Part shown: piece after piece, positions 14,701 through 27,345 of the stretch | How the letters are laid out: the number at the start of each line of letters is the position of its first letter | How positions within the stretch are numbered: the first letter of the stretch is position 1 | Assembly: GCF_901933205.1 (NCBI RefSeq) | Contig: NC_044574.1 | Span: forward strand, 47,153,609 to 47,217,608 | DNA length: 64,000 nt | Reading direction: 5' to 3' | Origin: Camarhynchus parvulus | Lineage: Eukaryota; Chordata; Aves; Passeriformes; Thraupidae | Notes under the pieces: model-generated | Told to the model about the DNA's origin: nothing | Databases searched by the model: none | What the model saw: only the letters and a program-made list of their open reading frames with translations | Translations under genes and position numbers: made by a program

Positions 14701-17065
14701 CCTGCCATGTACAGACCTTAACTCAAGAGCCCGTAGCCTGCACCAGCTACTTCATGATGAGTTCCATCATGGAAAGGCAGGATGCAAGGCTGGCTACCCA
14801 TCCTCCGCTGCAAGCTCATCCAGTCCTCCTCTGTCAGTACAAGGGACTGCTCCAGTCTGTCTGTCTGGGGCTCTTCTCTAACACCTTCACTAAGGACTGA
14901 ATCCACAAAGACTACCAGATACAAACAAGGAAAAAGCCACAGAATGCATTTTCATAACTAATGAAAAGGGAAAAAGCTTAGTGGCACTTATATTGATTTA
15001 AACAAGACTGGACAGCACATATGTAAAGCACCATCCCACCTGTGAAAGGCAGCACACAGGATGAACTTGCTCTTACAGCCTTTTTTCCCTACCATTCCCA
15101 AACAGTAACTAATGTACTAGGACGGCATTTAATAAAACCTAAGCCTACAATTTGTTTTGATGATGGTACCACAGGCAACAGGCTGGGAAATTCACAACAG
15201 AAGGCAGTAATAGTTGTAAAATTAAAATTTACACTAGGAAAAATATAGAAGAACCTTGAAGCAATTTCTTAAATTGTTCTGAGTCAACTGGCCTGTTTGG
15301 ATTTTTGGCTTGTTTCAAACTGGAAGCACTGAGGCATTCTACAGAAAAGGCAATATTGCCTGTACAGCTTGTCTGACCTCCACATCTAACCCTTAGCCTA
15401 CCAGGAGCAGCACATTCCAAACTCCCATTTATCACTTATTTTAACCACCATAAATTACTTTTCATGCTATAAAACAACAGGTTATAATCCAGTAAAAATT
15501 TTAGAACTCCAGAAAGTTTATTCAGGCTTAGGTATCAATTTTAAACATCCACCACCCCACCAAATTTGGTTATTATAAGAGTTGGTTTCAACAGCTGTAA
15601 TTCATAAGTGAAGTGCCCTTGCTACAGAGAAAAGTGAAGCAGTATTTGGTAGCAAAGTTTGACCCTACATAAATAGCATTGTATGGACTAACAAAATATG
15701 TCTAAACAAAGCATTCCATTGACCCTGCCTGCTCTTTTTGAGTCACTCTAGTTTCATGAACATATTTTCAAAATGCTGAAGTACAAAAACACTATATAGA
15801 TATGAATCCCAGATTTAAGTTCTATTCTTAGTTTTCCCTTTCCACACTCAGAGCAACTACAGTGGTTTTTGACTAAGTGATCCTAAAACTTCATAATAAT
15901 GAAAATGCACACTCTGAAAGTGCAGATCTGTTCAACTGGGATACATTAGTCTAATTTTACAGCATGCTATTGCTTTTGAATGCATTCATAATACTCTGAG
16001 CAATTCTGCTTAGAGTATTAGCGGAGTAGGAAAATAGGTAAAAAAAGAAAGTATTCTTCTATATGAGGTTAAAAGAAACCATTTACAAATTTCAGGGAGC
16101 AATCCACTTCTTCTGTTTCTCTCTACACAGACACACCCATATCCACCCATAAAAATTTTATTTAAAAGGCACTTGCTTTATATGATCCCACCAAATGGAC
16201 AAAATCTCTTATATTTAAGGTAAGAAAACAATCCATGGGAAAGTAAACACAAACTTGTCTAGCAGATGTGTTTTCAGAGTTAGAAATTTTGTAAGGGTTA
16301 CATTTCAAAAGATGCTTTTCCAACTATCTGCCTGAAGAGCCAGAACTGCACCAATCCTGTCAGCTGTCACTGTCACAGCTCAGTGTACCAGTTCTAATTT
16401 GGCCCTTCTGAAAAAAAAAGTACAATTAGAAACACATAAAAGGAAAGATTTAAACATCTCTGTTTAGCACACTGGCTAAGCTGATGTGTAGGTGTCAAGT
16501 GAAACAAAAAGATAAAGTTTCTAAAGGGGTTTGTGTGTTCCAGATAAAAGCAAAGACCTTTTAAGACCCAGCTTTTGAAGTGGGCTTCCCAGGACTCAAG
16601 CACAGACAAGACTAAAACATATCTTCATTTCCTCTGACCTGTATGTATTTAAAGATCAAGTAACTGAGGAACAACGCAGTTAGGCATCTTCATGCGTCTG
16701 TGATCCATCTCCAAACACCTTGAAGTTGTACTTTTTATCACATTCATATTATAATGTGAAGTATTACAGCAGCACAGACAGCTGTAGACATAAGCATTGG
16801 TTCAACTACTTTTTCTGAAACAGCATCTCCCCAGCAATGCCACACCAATAATCAAATCATACAGACATACAAAGTTGGTCTACAAAAGACAAGACAGGAT
16901 TTTGCACAGTATCCAAATGACTGAACTGTAGACTCCAGACTATAAACAGGTAAAAGAGAAAAAGAAGTGTGTAAAACTTCAGTTATACACCTTTTTATCT
17001 GAGCCATGACAGACAAAGAAAAACTGTTCCAATGAGAGAAGACTGACATGACATTACCAGAAAAT
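11715..17065. other. Non-coding stretch between the two repeat copies
   Basis: Overlapping short frames occur on both strands around 12.37-12.77 kb and one 107-aa minus frame lies at 12805-13128. None resembles a known protein. The stretch 13741-13960 is rich in TAAT/ATTA words without simple repeats and could be a conserved non-coding element, but nothing in a single sequence can prove that. No transposon boundary was recognised. Confidence 0.5.
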
Positions 17066-17220
17066 CAGAGATCTTAAATTATCAGCTAAGGCAATATCCC
17101 AGTTCCAAATGACATGAGCATTACTACATCAATTTTCAGGTAACAGGAAGGTAATAGGTAAAAGGAAGATGAAACTGGTTATTCTGTTTCTTAACTAAGG
17201 AAAAGTAATTCACTATGGTC
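17066..17220 (-). repeat. Ancient MIR-like SINE fragment, copy B of a diverged pair
   Basis: Matches copy A at 11568-11714 along its whole length: both share cagagatct, taaggcaatatccca, atgacatgagcatta, caattttcag, atgaaactggtt, ttcttaacta and the closing aaaagtaattcactatggtc. Copy B carries an extra 15-20 bases with a small internal duplication (around 17140-17160: ggtaacaggaaggtaataggtaa in two pieces). Past 17220 copy B continues as cacagct...gaattgatac, which resembles the next part of a reversed MIR (cacagctag...gattcgaac). Copy B may therefore preserve more of the original element than copy A. Confidence 0.6.
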
Positions 17221-18669
17221 ACAGCTGGACACAGCTCTTGAAGCAAGAATTGATACACACTGGGCAAATGACACAGTAAAAAACATCTTAAAGAAGTTAT
17301 CATCATTATTCTTAGTCCTAATTTTCCTTTTTTCAAAATATTTTCAGTTTCTATTTTTGAATTATTTCCAGCAATATTATTACTATTAATATGATTATCA
17401 GATGAAAGAACTGTACAAATGACATTTTTCAAAAACCTACACAGATTACTTGGCGCAGTTCAGCAGTCAAAAAATGTATTCATGACCTTCCAGTCAAACC
17501 CCCACTTCAAGCATTCATTTATGTTTGCCGCAGGGATTTAAGTACAGCTTTGTTTACAAAATCCTCTTTGTCAAAGGCTAACACTGATAAATCCAACATC
17601 AAAAACTCTCAGTTCTTCAGATGCAAGCAATACCAAGAAGTCTGTGAAAACTATATAGTCACACAAAACGAAAATTTTATTAGTTAGGTCACCAATATGA
17701 GAAAATAAATTAATTTCAGTAGCCTCCTGGGGTGAAGTGAAAGTTAGCCACGCACCCAGGTTCTCCCCATTCTCACTAAAACACATGGATTTGTAGACAA
17801 TGCATTAAAAGGTGAATTCATCAGATGCCAAGAGCTGTGATGACAACCATTGTCTCTTCTGTCCCTCCATACCATTATTTTTCACCCATACAATATTCAA
17901 TGTATGGTAGTAGCGCATACTAACCAGTTGCACAAGGAATTGTGAACCTTTGTTTTCATTCTGGGTAAAGAAAACATTCACACACATTTACATTACACAT
18001 TTCCCTAGTATTTCCTTTACCTTTAAAATAATATTAAATAATTTTTCAAAGTTTTCAATGTAAGCTTTTGTCTTCTTTCAAAATACTAAAATGAAAGAAT
18101 CTTAATAGTATCCCTTTTCTGCTGAATGGATTATGACAATAAGACCTATTTTTATTTCAACAGTTGTACAGGATGTACTTGCTACCAGTGATTATGCATG
18201 AAACACTTGCTACAGGAGATTTATGGCAGAGTAATCCTCTAATGATCCCAATGGAGAACTGTGCATGTGATTAATACAGATTGAGGTACAGTACTAAATA
18301 AGACAGTCTATATGAATGCTGAATTCACAAAAAAAAGTGATAATGTGCCCAATACATAAAATGGACAAATAAGTATCAATCCCCTTTCCTACCTTCACTA
18401 AGAAGATGGCCAAGATGAAAAGACTGTTGTAGGTGGAGGAGCTGGATAGCACCCATATACATTGGGTGCTACCATCCTTTCATTACCAAAGAGTTACACA
18501 AGTGCTTATCAGTATCTGCTGGGCAGAAAACCAGTGGGAATACAGACTCACTCCTTAGCTTGCTGTTTATTATTTTACTATCCTAGGAATCAAGCTCTTT
18601 CTGTGATAATCCTTCACACAATAGATTTGGTGCATACAGGGAGCTGCTTTTGACTGAATAAAGGGGATT
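17221..18669. other. Non-coding, nothing further recognised
   Basis: Short frames only (98 aa at most). Apart from a possible extension of the MIR-like copy to about 17265, no repeat or gene was recognised. Confidence 0.5.
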
Positions 18670-18916
18670 ACAGAATCCCACAATCAGCCAGGTTGGAATG
18701 GCCCACAGTGGCTCATCTGATCCAACCTCCCTATTCAGGCAGGGTCATCCTCGAGCACATGGCACAGGATTGCATCCAGATGGCTCTTGGGAATCTCGTT
18801 TTACAGAGACTCCACAGCCTCTCTGGGCAATGTGTTCCAGTGCTCAGCCACCTGCACAGTAAAGTTCCTTCTTGTGTTCAGGTGGGGCTTGTAAGCACAT
18901 GGAGCCATTCCTTCTG
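18670..18916 (-). mobile_element. CR1 LINE 3'-end fragment (antisense)
   Basis: The plus strand reads cagaatcccacaatcagcc, then aggttggaatggccca, tctgatccaacctccct, tccagatggctcttgg and gttccagtgctcagccacc. This is the order of the reversed 3' untranslated end and last coding part of an avian CR1 element, so the element lies on the minus strand with its 3' terminus at the low coordinate. Only about 250 bases remain, which is typical of CR1 because reverse transcription usually stops early. The upper boundary is approximate. It carries no usable open frame. Confidence 0.85.
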
Positions 18917-21900
18917 AAGGTATCTTCCAAAATCCAGCACCTGAGACAAACAGTCCCTACAGGTTTTTCTAAAGGTTCTGAGATTATATAGGTAACTGTC
19001 TGCGTTCCTTTAAACAGACAATAAAGACCTGCCCATATTGCTTCTTGTATTCAACAACAACCAAATAAACAAACAAAAAAAAATGTACCAATAAAATATA
19101 TAAAATACTTCCTTTAACCATGTTTGCCTTTTTAGGTGAACAGTGCACTGAACAGCTAGGTTTGAAAACAAGTGTATTACATCACAATCTTAGTCAACCA
19201 CTGAAATTCTGAAGAACTCACTGACTGATCTTATGGACTGTATTTTTCCTTTTTTCAGCTTTCCTGATTGTTCTAATAATAATAAATTATTTCTTGTGTT
19301 AGTGCTACACACTGAAGTTGTTCAAAGAAATCAATATTTTGCCAATTCCCAGATAAATCATCCATCTGTAATCCTCTGTTCTTAGCTCCTGACCAGTCTC
19401 TTTTTCTCTAGAAGCTGCTGTACCAGAATGTCAATAATTCAGGGGGTTTGCATCCTAAATTTCCAGCTCTTCACTATGGCAGGCGTTTTCTTTCACTAAA
19501 GCTGAAGTAGCCTTCAAATGTTATACCCTGGGCAAGCACAAGGCAAACATCCAGACACAATTTTCTCTTTTATAAAGGAAAGTAATAGCTTGATCAGTTA
19601 GGAACAAAAGCTTCAATAGATCATTCATTCCACACTCTTACCTGAAGAACTCGTACTTCTCCAGCTTTTTATTCCTGAACATCATCAGTAATCCCAGATG
19701 AGACCACCCCTGAAAATCATACCTATTCCATTTTAAGGGCTGCTATTATATGGACCAAATTAAGAAATTATTATTCTGTTCCAGTAACACCCAAATTAGT
19801 TAAATGACATACTGTTTTATCTCTTAAATTAACATTGATCTCTGCTGACTTAAAGGTTCAGAATCCAGTAGCTATGGTGAGGAACAACAGGCCTAGACTT
19901 TGGATAAAAAAAAGTCTGACTGGCACCGCAATGAGCAATCCTGCACATTGTACTGCAAACACTGGACAAAGTGTCCAACAGCCCTATGTGAAAGAGAAAG
20001 GGTTACTTAGCACTTGTCAGCACCCTAGCATGTATCATGAGGGTCAAAAGGAGTATCTGTCTTTTATCCTGTCTCCTGCTCAACAGTTTTGATTCTCATC
20101 TTTGGGCACTCAGGCCACTCCACACAGTGGGAAGAGAACATCCACTGGCAGGGGCACAACTTCAGCATCCTCCTCTTCACACTGCTGAGCTGCTGCATGA
20201 CAAAGACAGTAAAAAGACAGCACTGAGCACTGGTCCTCTACACAGGCTTAAAGTGCTCATTTATCTTCCCCCTTGGCATTGCTGCTCCTTAATAGGGTGC
20301 TTTAAACAGACAAGAAGAAACATGATGGTGTCCTGATCAGTCAGGATGATTGACTTTTCTCTCTATATTCATGTACCCTCACACTGCTCTTTTTCCTTCA
20401 TCTGTTCTGATTTTAGTGTATCCAGAGAAAGCTCAATCTTTTCCTCTCTGAAGCTCTAAACCTGATAACAAGTAGGTGTTTGGGGTTTATTCCGTTTCAA
20501 AGGGGTGGTGTTTCTCATGCCACTTCCCTGCTCTTGGTGCGGCAAGCACTACTAGGGAAGATCTAAGCAACCACTCCTCTTTCTTTAATTTACAGCTTCC
20601 AAGGCATCAAACAAAGCAGCTGCAAGTGAAAAGGCAGAAGCAACTCCAGAACACACAGAACACCACCAGCAACCCTCGAAGCAAAACTTGACAGCAAATT
20701 AAATAAAAAATTAAGCATTAGAATTGATTACTTTTTATTTTAGTGGCTACAAATTAGCAATCTATTGTAATTACAGTTAGATGTTACTATAGAAGGGTAT
20801 CTCCCCTGCAGTGTGATTTTAAGGCCACAACAGCCATAAAGTGGGGAAAAAAAATTAAGTTTAATTAATGTTACTGGAGGACCTTCACCGAAACAAGGAA
20901 ATTCACAGTTCAGATTAAAATAAAAATTTTCAGGTTAAAGCTGACAAGTAACAGTTTTTGCCATAGAAATCCTGATGAGCAGTTAGAAGAGCTTTTTTCA
21001 CTTCCATTTACACCTACGGGCAGAAATCAGAAATGGACATGATTTTATTTCAGGCTGATGGGCAGAGTGTCATGAATATAAATCTCACAGTTTCTTTTTC
21101 ACAAAAAAGACACAGCAGCGTAGCCTGCATCAAGTGTCCCTAATACCACCAGCAAAAAACACCCTCTTTTCACCATAAAGGAAACAACATCAGGCTCACT
21201 GCTAATCAATTTCTTTTACAGAGATGTAATCAGACTGTAAACATATTAAGAATCCTTGGCGCTATCACAGGAACAAAAATGTGGCAGAAGTGCTTGTGAT
21301 CATGTTCTCCCTTCATGCATTCTGATAGGAATTAACAAAGTCAGTAGAGATACTCAATCTAAGTAAGATGAGAAAGAAATCATCTGTCAGAATAAAAACT
21401 GAAAAAAGATAATACTACTTACAAATTTGAAAAAAATCTAACAGATTTCAAGTTACTTAGCTTGTTATAATCCAGGGATTTAAAATACTCCTTAACCCAC
21501 TCTTCAAATCAAAAAAATGTTCTTATTTCTTCCTAAAGATTTCAGAGAATGCAATATTGATCCTCTTGAGAGACAACAAAAATAGACACACACACTCAGA
21601 GCCCACATGGACCAGAACCATTAACAAAGGTGATACTTTAAACCATGTGTGATTATCTCTCCACTTATTAAACTCTTCTGTTCAGCTGAAGGAACGTCAT
21701 GCATTAGCAAGGGGCTTTTTTTACTGTGATGTTTGTAACATGGTGCTCATCCATATTATCAACAAATCTGAGAAACCCAAGCTTTACTACTCCAGCTGCC
21801 TTTTACATGCACAGCATGAGCAGTCATTGACACAAGAAAGAATTGAGCTGGCACCAGGCACACAACCATGTAGCCAATACTGACACACACTGAATTTAAA

Positions 21901-22079
21901 TAGTGCCATACCATTCCCAACACTGCAGCGCCAGTATCAAAGGCATGGACATAACTGAAATGCCATAGTCTATGTCTCTAAAGCTTCTGAATACCTCTAT
22001 ATAAAATTACAGTTATGTTGACAAGCCACCTGTTAGGCTGAAGAAAAACTGAGTAACATTGTACCCTTGTGAGGCCACC
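18917..22079. other. Non-coding, nothing recognised
   Basis: Includes short plus frames at 19.8-20.7 kb (up to 99 aa) with no known domain. No mobile element recognised. Confidence 0.5.
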
Positions 22080-22330
22080 TCTCACTGCATGTCCTCCTGA
22101 CATTTTTGCTGTTCCCCAGCACAGCAGCCCGGGTGTGTGACTCACCGTGGTGTGTGCTCGGGGCTGGGCAGGGCTGGGTGATGTTTGCTGGCACCCTGCA
22201 GCGGCCTTGGCTCGAGCAGCACATTGCCTCACTCAGCCAGGGCACGCTCCCTGGGCACGCACAGGTCCTGCCAACCCCCTGTGCTGGATCTCCTCTCTGC
22301 TCCAATGGGACAAAATGATAGGGGGAGAAA
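22080..22330. other. GC-rich patch with exon-like signals, unidentified
   Basis: This patch is markedly richer in G and C than the surrounding AT-rich DNA and is open on both strands (70-90 aa). On the minus strand a consensus-like 5' splice site (GTGAGT, complement of 22140-22145) would end an exon at 22146. On the plus strand a pyrimidine-rich stretch ends in ccccag at 22119. The minus frame is cysteine-rich but matches no family I know. It could be a non-coding RNA exon, an unrecognised repeat or a chance GC-rich island. Confidence 0.3.
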
Positions 22331-23430
22331 AAGGCTCCTAACTCTCACAGAGACTTTACTGGAAAAGAAGCTTCTAAAAAAATTCACCGTCCATGTGTCA
22401 CGTTCTTAAGTTGAGTGACCAAGACAAAATTATTAAATTATACAGCTCTGTGACTCTCTTAATTCGTATTTTTTTCAGATTCTCATCTGTCAAAGTCTCT
22501 CTCTCACCTACAGGCAGGGCGTGTATCTGCTGAAAATATCATGCCTAATGTTCTCTATTTGCTTTTCAGTAAGCTCAAATATCACTGTAGCTTTGTTCTA
22601 ATAGAAGACTGGGATTGTCAAAAAGGATCTGGAAGACAATATCAGATGATAACTACAACACAGGACACAGTTTCAAGGAAACCCCTTGAATTTTAATTCA
22701 TTGGTTTTTTCAAGTTTTAAAAGTAATGCTGCAGAGCATAAAAAAACCATTTTTATTGGTAATAGATGAGTTCTGATCTTTAGATACTTAGATGAGGCTG
22801 TTCTCTTCTTAGAAAACTACAGCTTCTGACAGAGACATCTTGATAACCACAGTTAGTGTTCTAGCTCCCCTTATTTATATTTTAACAAAAGAATATGAGA
22901 CTTATAAACTGTATCATTTTGCCCAATAAATTTCAATACCAGTTTGGAGAAATCATTTTTGAGGGCTGCAGGGCAGTTTTATTCTACAACACAGATTTTT
23001 GCTCCCGTACAAAGACTGCTAGCTAAGCTAACAATTGTAGTGACTTTTTTGCAATGTGGACACCTGTTCAGTACAAACTGAAGTAAGACAGGCTACTCAT
23101 TTCACATAAACCACCAGCTGTTAGATGGTACCAGGATTCAGTGACTACTGACCTGGGATAGATTTGAACTGGTGACCCAGGAGTGGAAGACTGTATATCC
23201 AGTTACGAATCCACATTTAAAAAACTCAACCTTTTTAATTGCATTCTAATCTCAAATACCTCAGTTTTAACAAATGGCCTCATTTCAGTGAAATACAGGT
23301 GTATCTAGGAACTTTGCTCTTTCTAATTGTGGATTTAATTGTATTTGTTTGCATTATAATGAAAGAGGGTATTTCTTGACTAGCTAGCTGGCTCACCATA
23401 TATGTAATAATAATTTCTCACCGTATTAGA
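22331..23430. other. Non-coding, nothing recognised
   Basis: Ordinary AT-rich sequence leading up to the retroviral block. Base composition shifts abruptly near 23430. Confidence 0.5.
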
Positions 23431-23735
23431 CAAACCGTCAGGGGGCTCGACTGGCATGATCCCGACCTTGGTCTGATTTCCCTCAAATGAATCAGTAGGT
23501 GGAAGGTGTCACGGTTTAGGTTAAGGGTGTTTTTATAAGGTTACACAGGGTGAAAAGTTTTAAAAAATTTTGTATAAAGGTATCAAGATAGGAGGGCGTG
23601 TCTCATCCTTCTTCCTTCTTCTTCTTGTTCTCCATCTTCTGCTGTGGTGTTGGCACTCAGGGATTGGTTTGGGGAAGGGGTGTCCAACATGGGTGATAGG
23701 TATTGGATAAAGGTAAATATGATATGTAATTTGTG

Positions 23736-23741
23736 TATAAG
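23736..23741 (+). promoter_or_regulatory. TATA-like box of the ERV LTR
   Basis: TATAAG sits 86 bases before the LTR's polyadenylation signal, the expected place for the U3 promoter. An alternative TATAAA lies further upstream at 23573-23578. Activity is unknown. Confidence 0.45.
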
Positions 23742-23821
23742 AGACGGACACTCGGAGAGCGTCGTGGCTGCTTGCTGGTCAGACCTCTGTCTGCCAGGAA
23801 GAAAATTTTGTAGATAAACTT

Positions 23822-23827
23822 AATAAA
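23822..23827 (+). promoter_or_regulatory. Polyadenylation signal AATAAA of the ERV LTR
   Basis: A canonical hexamer in the position expected of the R region, which supports plus-strand orientation of the LTR. Confidence 0.55.
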
Positions 23828-23941
23828 CAACCTGAAGACCGAACAGCAAAGAGTCCAGTCTCATTCTTCAGAGCCTGGGGTCGCGCTCCTGGACCACCCA
23901 ACTCACCTCGGGGGCAGAGAACAAGCAGCCGACCCCGAGAG

Positions 23942-26129
23942 TAAGTCTTTAAAATCTGTTCCTAGAACAGAATGGTACTTACAATTCCTTTGCATGTATG
24001 AGAACCACTACAGAAGAAGGTATTTAAGTAGAATGGAGGTAAAATCAGCAGTTCTGAGCTCTTAGAGGACATAGGGTTGACTAATAAGTATTAGCAGATG
24101 ATTTTCATTAAATATGCAGAACCAAAAGACAAACTACCTGTAAAAGCTAGGAAAAAGTTGACCAGGAGAGCAAAGACATGGCTTAAGAAACGCAGGAACT
24201 GAAAGAAGCTGTTACATTTAACAAGCCTGGAGTAATAGCCCTGTTCCCGTGATTTCTGCAGTAAAAGAAACATGGCAGCTGCACTCTGTAGGATGACTGT
24301 TCACTGTAGAAGGGTGGAAAAGGAAAACCAGAAGAGAATAGTGGGAAATACAAGCAACTTTGCACTAGTAGTGAAGGTCTAAATTTTGAGGGTATATCTA
24401 TTTATCTATGACTGAAGTTTCATAGAGGCACAGCACAGACCACTCTATTCAGTTTGCTAGATTTTAAGTTAGCTTGATCATCTTTTGTGAAACCTAGATA
24501 AAACCTAAGCCTCATGCAAAGCATTCTGGCTGCACTCTTAACTTAGGTAGTTCTGGAACAAAGGAAAAGAGACAGGAGACTCCAAGTCTGATCTTGAGTC
24601 TAGAAGAGCACAGAAGCAAAAACACTATGGCAAATACAGAAAACTACACTTTAGATGGCAGTATTACATGAACATACGGGTCTTTGGAAGTGTTCTGAGC
24701 CAACTAAAAGTGAATGTGATGAGGCAGGCCTAAGAACAATCTACAAGAAAAACAGCAGCAGAGGAGAAGCAATATGCAGCAGACAGCAGCAGATGGGAGA
24801 GCAATAAAACCAAAGATCACAAAACAAAGCCCCCACAAAAAAATTCCCAAACCCACAGACTTCCTGCACACAGAGAGCAACTCATGCATCCCAGTGTTTG
24901 GGGATTCATTTGCTCTCAAAATTCTTCAATGCCATACATAATACACAATGTACAGAAGAAAAAAAGCAGCAGCCATTGAATTTGGATATGCTGGGGATAG
25001 AAAATTACTATCAGAACTGCTTCTTATGGAAGACATTAAAACAGCAGCAACTTGAGTCTAAGACTTGGAGATTTCAATGAGGCACACCACCTGCAAAAGG
25101 AAGTTATGGGATTGCTCAGAGGAAAAGTTTTCAGTTAGACATTAACCACAAAGCAATGAATTAGTCTGTGTAAAAAACTGTAGGCTCACCTCCTTGATTC
25201 TTTAAATATCCTTTACATTTATAGTGTCCCATGAATGTTAACAACTACTCTAAATCACAGGGATTTTACTTGGACTGAAAAAAACCCCAAACAATTGATG
25301 TGTATTCTGACCCATTTAAGCATAACGCCAGAGCCTCTCTGTATCTTGAGGCAGACACAGTGGGAGAAACTTGCATATTCATTGTGCAAAATCATTATCT
25401 TTTCTGTAAAGCACAGATTAAAAATTGCTAGCTATTGCAGGGGAGCCTGGGTCTAAGCTATCTCCATAAAGCTTGCATGATAAGTCTATGCAAAAAATCA
25501 CTTATTCTCATTACACTGTCCTTCTGCTGGCTTCACTGAAGTAAAAATAGTACTGATTTGGTCTTGTCAGAGCCACAAACAGATGTGTGGTGAAAGCCCG
25601 CCAGGCCAGCTTGTAAACTCACTGAATTATATGAGTATCTCTCAAAATTAGAAGTAAGAGGCAGATTTTAATTCAAAAGTAAGACTGCAGGGTTATTAAA
25701 TATGAAAATATGCTGACTGAATCACAGCCACATAAACACACAGACACACAAATATACGTACACATAGATACACCCTGAGGCATAAAAATAGATTTGCCAA
25801 AGCACCTGATACCGAGCATTGTCTGCAAGCCTATTTTCCTGCATATGTATTTCCTCCTTGCAGAGCCTGGCAAGGAGACTACAGAAAAAAAGGCTTTGTA
25901 AATTTCTCAAGGTAATGAAAGAAATCATAATCCACACAGCTCCTTTCAGATAGGAAAATTCCCATTTGAAATGACAACCTGCATCACGCTGAGGCAATTT
26001 ACAGGTGACAGCATACTGTATTAGCTCCCCAAAGAGCATAATAAGTTAAACTGCAATTCAGTCTTAACTATCAGCCAACTGCTGCAAAGGGAATAAAAGG
26101 ACAAGCCAAGTAAAAGTAAAACTGCACAC
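23942..26129. other. Non-coding, nothing recognised
   Basis: AT-rich. An A/CA-rich run (cacataaacacacagacacac) lies at about 25729-25770. Minus frames of up to 105 aa overlap it and look like low-complexity shadows. Confidence 0.5.
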
Positions 26130-26360
26130 AGGAGGGGAATTGTAGGATCAGAACCAGCAGCATATGGTGCACCAGCTCTGGGAGCACACAGCCAGCTCTC
26201 ACTCCAGGTCCAAAGCGAGTCCTGTCTGGGGCTGACCATATGACCGTGGGACTGGCAATCAGGGACAGGATTTGTGCTCCCACCCACGCTGAGGGCACTG
26301 CCACCCACCTGTGCACCAGCTCCTGCTGCCCCTACATGGCCACCTCAGCACACTTCACAC
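26130..26360. other. GC-richer patch, unidentified
   Basis: More C-rich than its flanks and open on both strands (82-95 aa). I recognise no domain and no repeat family. It may be a fragment of an old element or a non-coding exon. Confidence 0.25.
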
Positions 26361-27099
26361 AGGCCAGTCCCATACAGTTTTACAACACGTTTCTAACACT
26401 GCTCTTGCAAGCTCCCACATTAGTTTGCTCACAATTTGACCTTTCAAACGATGAATATTTGTTGGAAAGCTACGTTCCTAAAGCATGATGATAGGGGCAC
26501 ATATGATACAGGGAATTAGGGATTAGGGATCATCTAATCAACCTCGGCAAGATGACCCAAAATCTTGAGCTTCTTTTTCCTCCCACCATATGTTTCCATC
26601 AGTCAGAAGCTTAAACAAAACCAATGTGAACTTACACATCTCAGATACAAGTGCATAAACAAGCAGTACTCACATTTCCTTCTTTCAAATCACGCTTATA
26701 ATACACTATTTAGTCTTTGAATGCTCAACAATATTGGGTGGTTAATATTCTCTTTCAAGGTCGATTACCAGAACCAAACATTGTCATAAAGATGTAAGGA
26801 TGAATACACCACATTTGATTACACAGATAGTGGAAATGTGTAAAACCAAGTGTTAACAGCATGATTCAGCAAAGTTTATAAATAATTATATTTAAATCTT
26901 CAAGGGGTCAGAGTCCTAAAAAAACCTAAAAACCAAAACTATGAGCAGTTTGAATTATGGGTATTTTTCTCCGCACCATATTTATACCAAACATGAAGCA
27001 AAATTGCCAAAGAATATTTCAGAATAATTTAAGAAACCCTAGGTTGGATCAGGTAAGAGTGAAACTCATTCAGCTTACATTGCTGTTTTAGCTTTTAAC
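26361..27099. other. Non-coding, nothing recognised
   Basis: AT-rich with no notable frame or repeat. Confidence 0.5.
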
Positions 27100-27345
27100 C
27101 ACAGGCTCTGCCACGATCTGTATGTTCCCGTAAGTCTGAACCCTGTCCATTGGCACAATCTGGCCACATTTTCTATAATTAGGAGAAGAGTGGTCATTTG
27201 TTAACCCAGCGTCAGTTTGCACTCTGGGCCAGTAGCGAAGCAAGAGGAGACATGTGACCTTTCCACTGACCTGAATGACGAGGTGATGACCTCTGCAGTC
27301 CAGCCCAAAAAGGAAAGGGGACACTGTAAGATGGTCATTATGATT
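27100..27345. other. Unidentified patch with exon-like edges
   Basis: A good acceptor-like stretch (gctgttttagcttttaaccacag, ending 27104) is followed 25 bases later by a strong donor-like GTAAGT at 27130, which would frame a 25-base plus-strand exon at 27105-27129. The adjoining 27180-27345 is richer in G and C than its flanks and open on both strands (93 aa minus, 68 aa plus). No protein family was recognised on either strand. Confidence 0.25.

Larger units (their letters stand above)
23431..23941 (+). mobile_element. Endogenous retrovirus LTR with short flanking remnants
   Basis: The likely LTR begins with TGTCACGGTTTA at 23507, a start like that of some avian ERV LTRs. It has TATA-like boxes at 23573-23578 and 23736-23741 and a polyadenylation signal AATAAA at 23822-23827. 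The 86-base gap from the second TATA box to AATAAA fits a U3-R arrangement read on the plus strand. A TG...CA end could fall at 23870, but the GC-rich sequence up to 23941 clearly belongs to the element too, as U5 or leader. Directly upstream (23431-23506) lies non-host-like sequence containing gggggctcgactgg, which resembles a proline-tRNA-type primer-binding core, and a purine-leaning aggtggaagg just before the LTR start. No target-site duplication was found and no viral gene is present. Confidence 0.65.
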
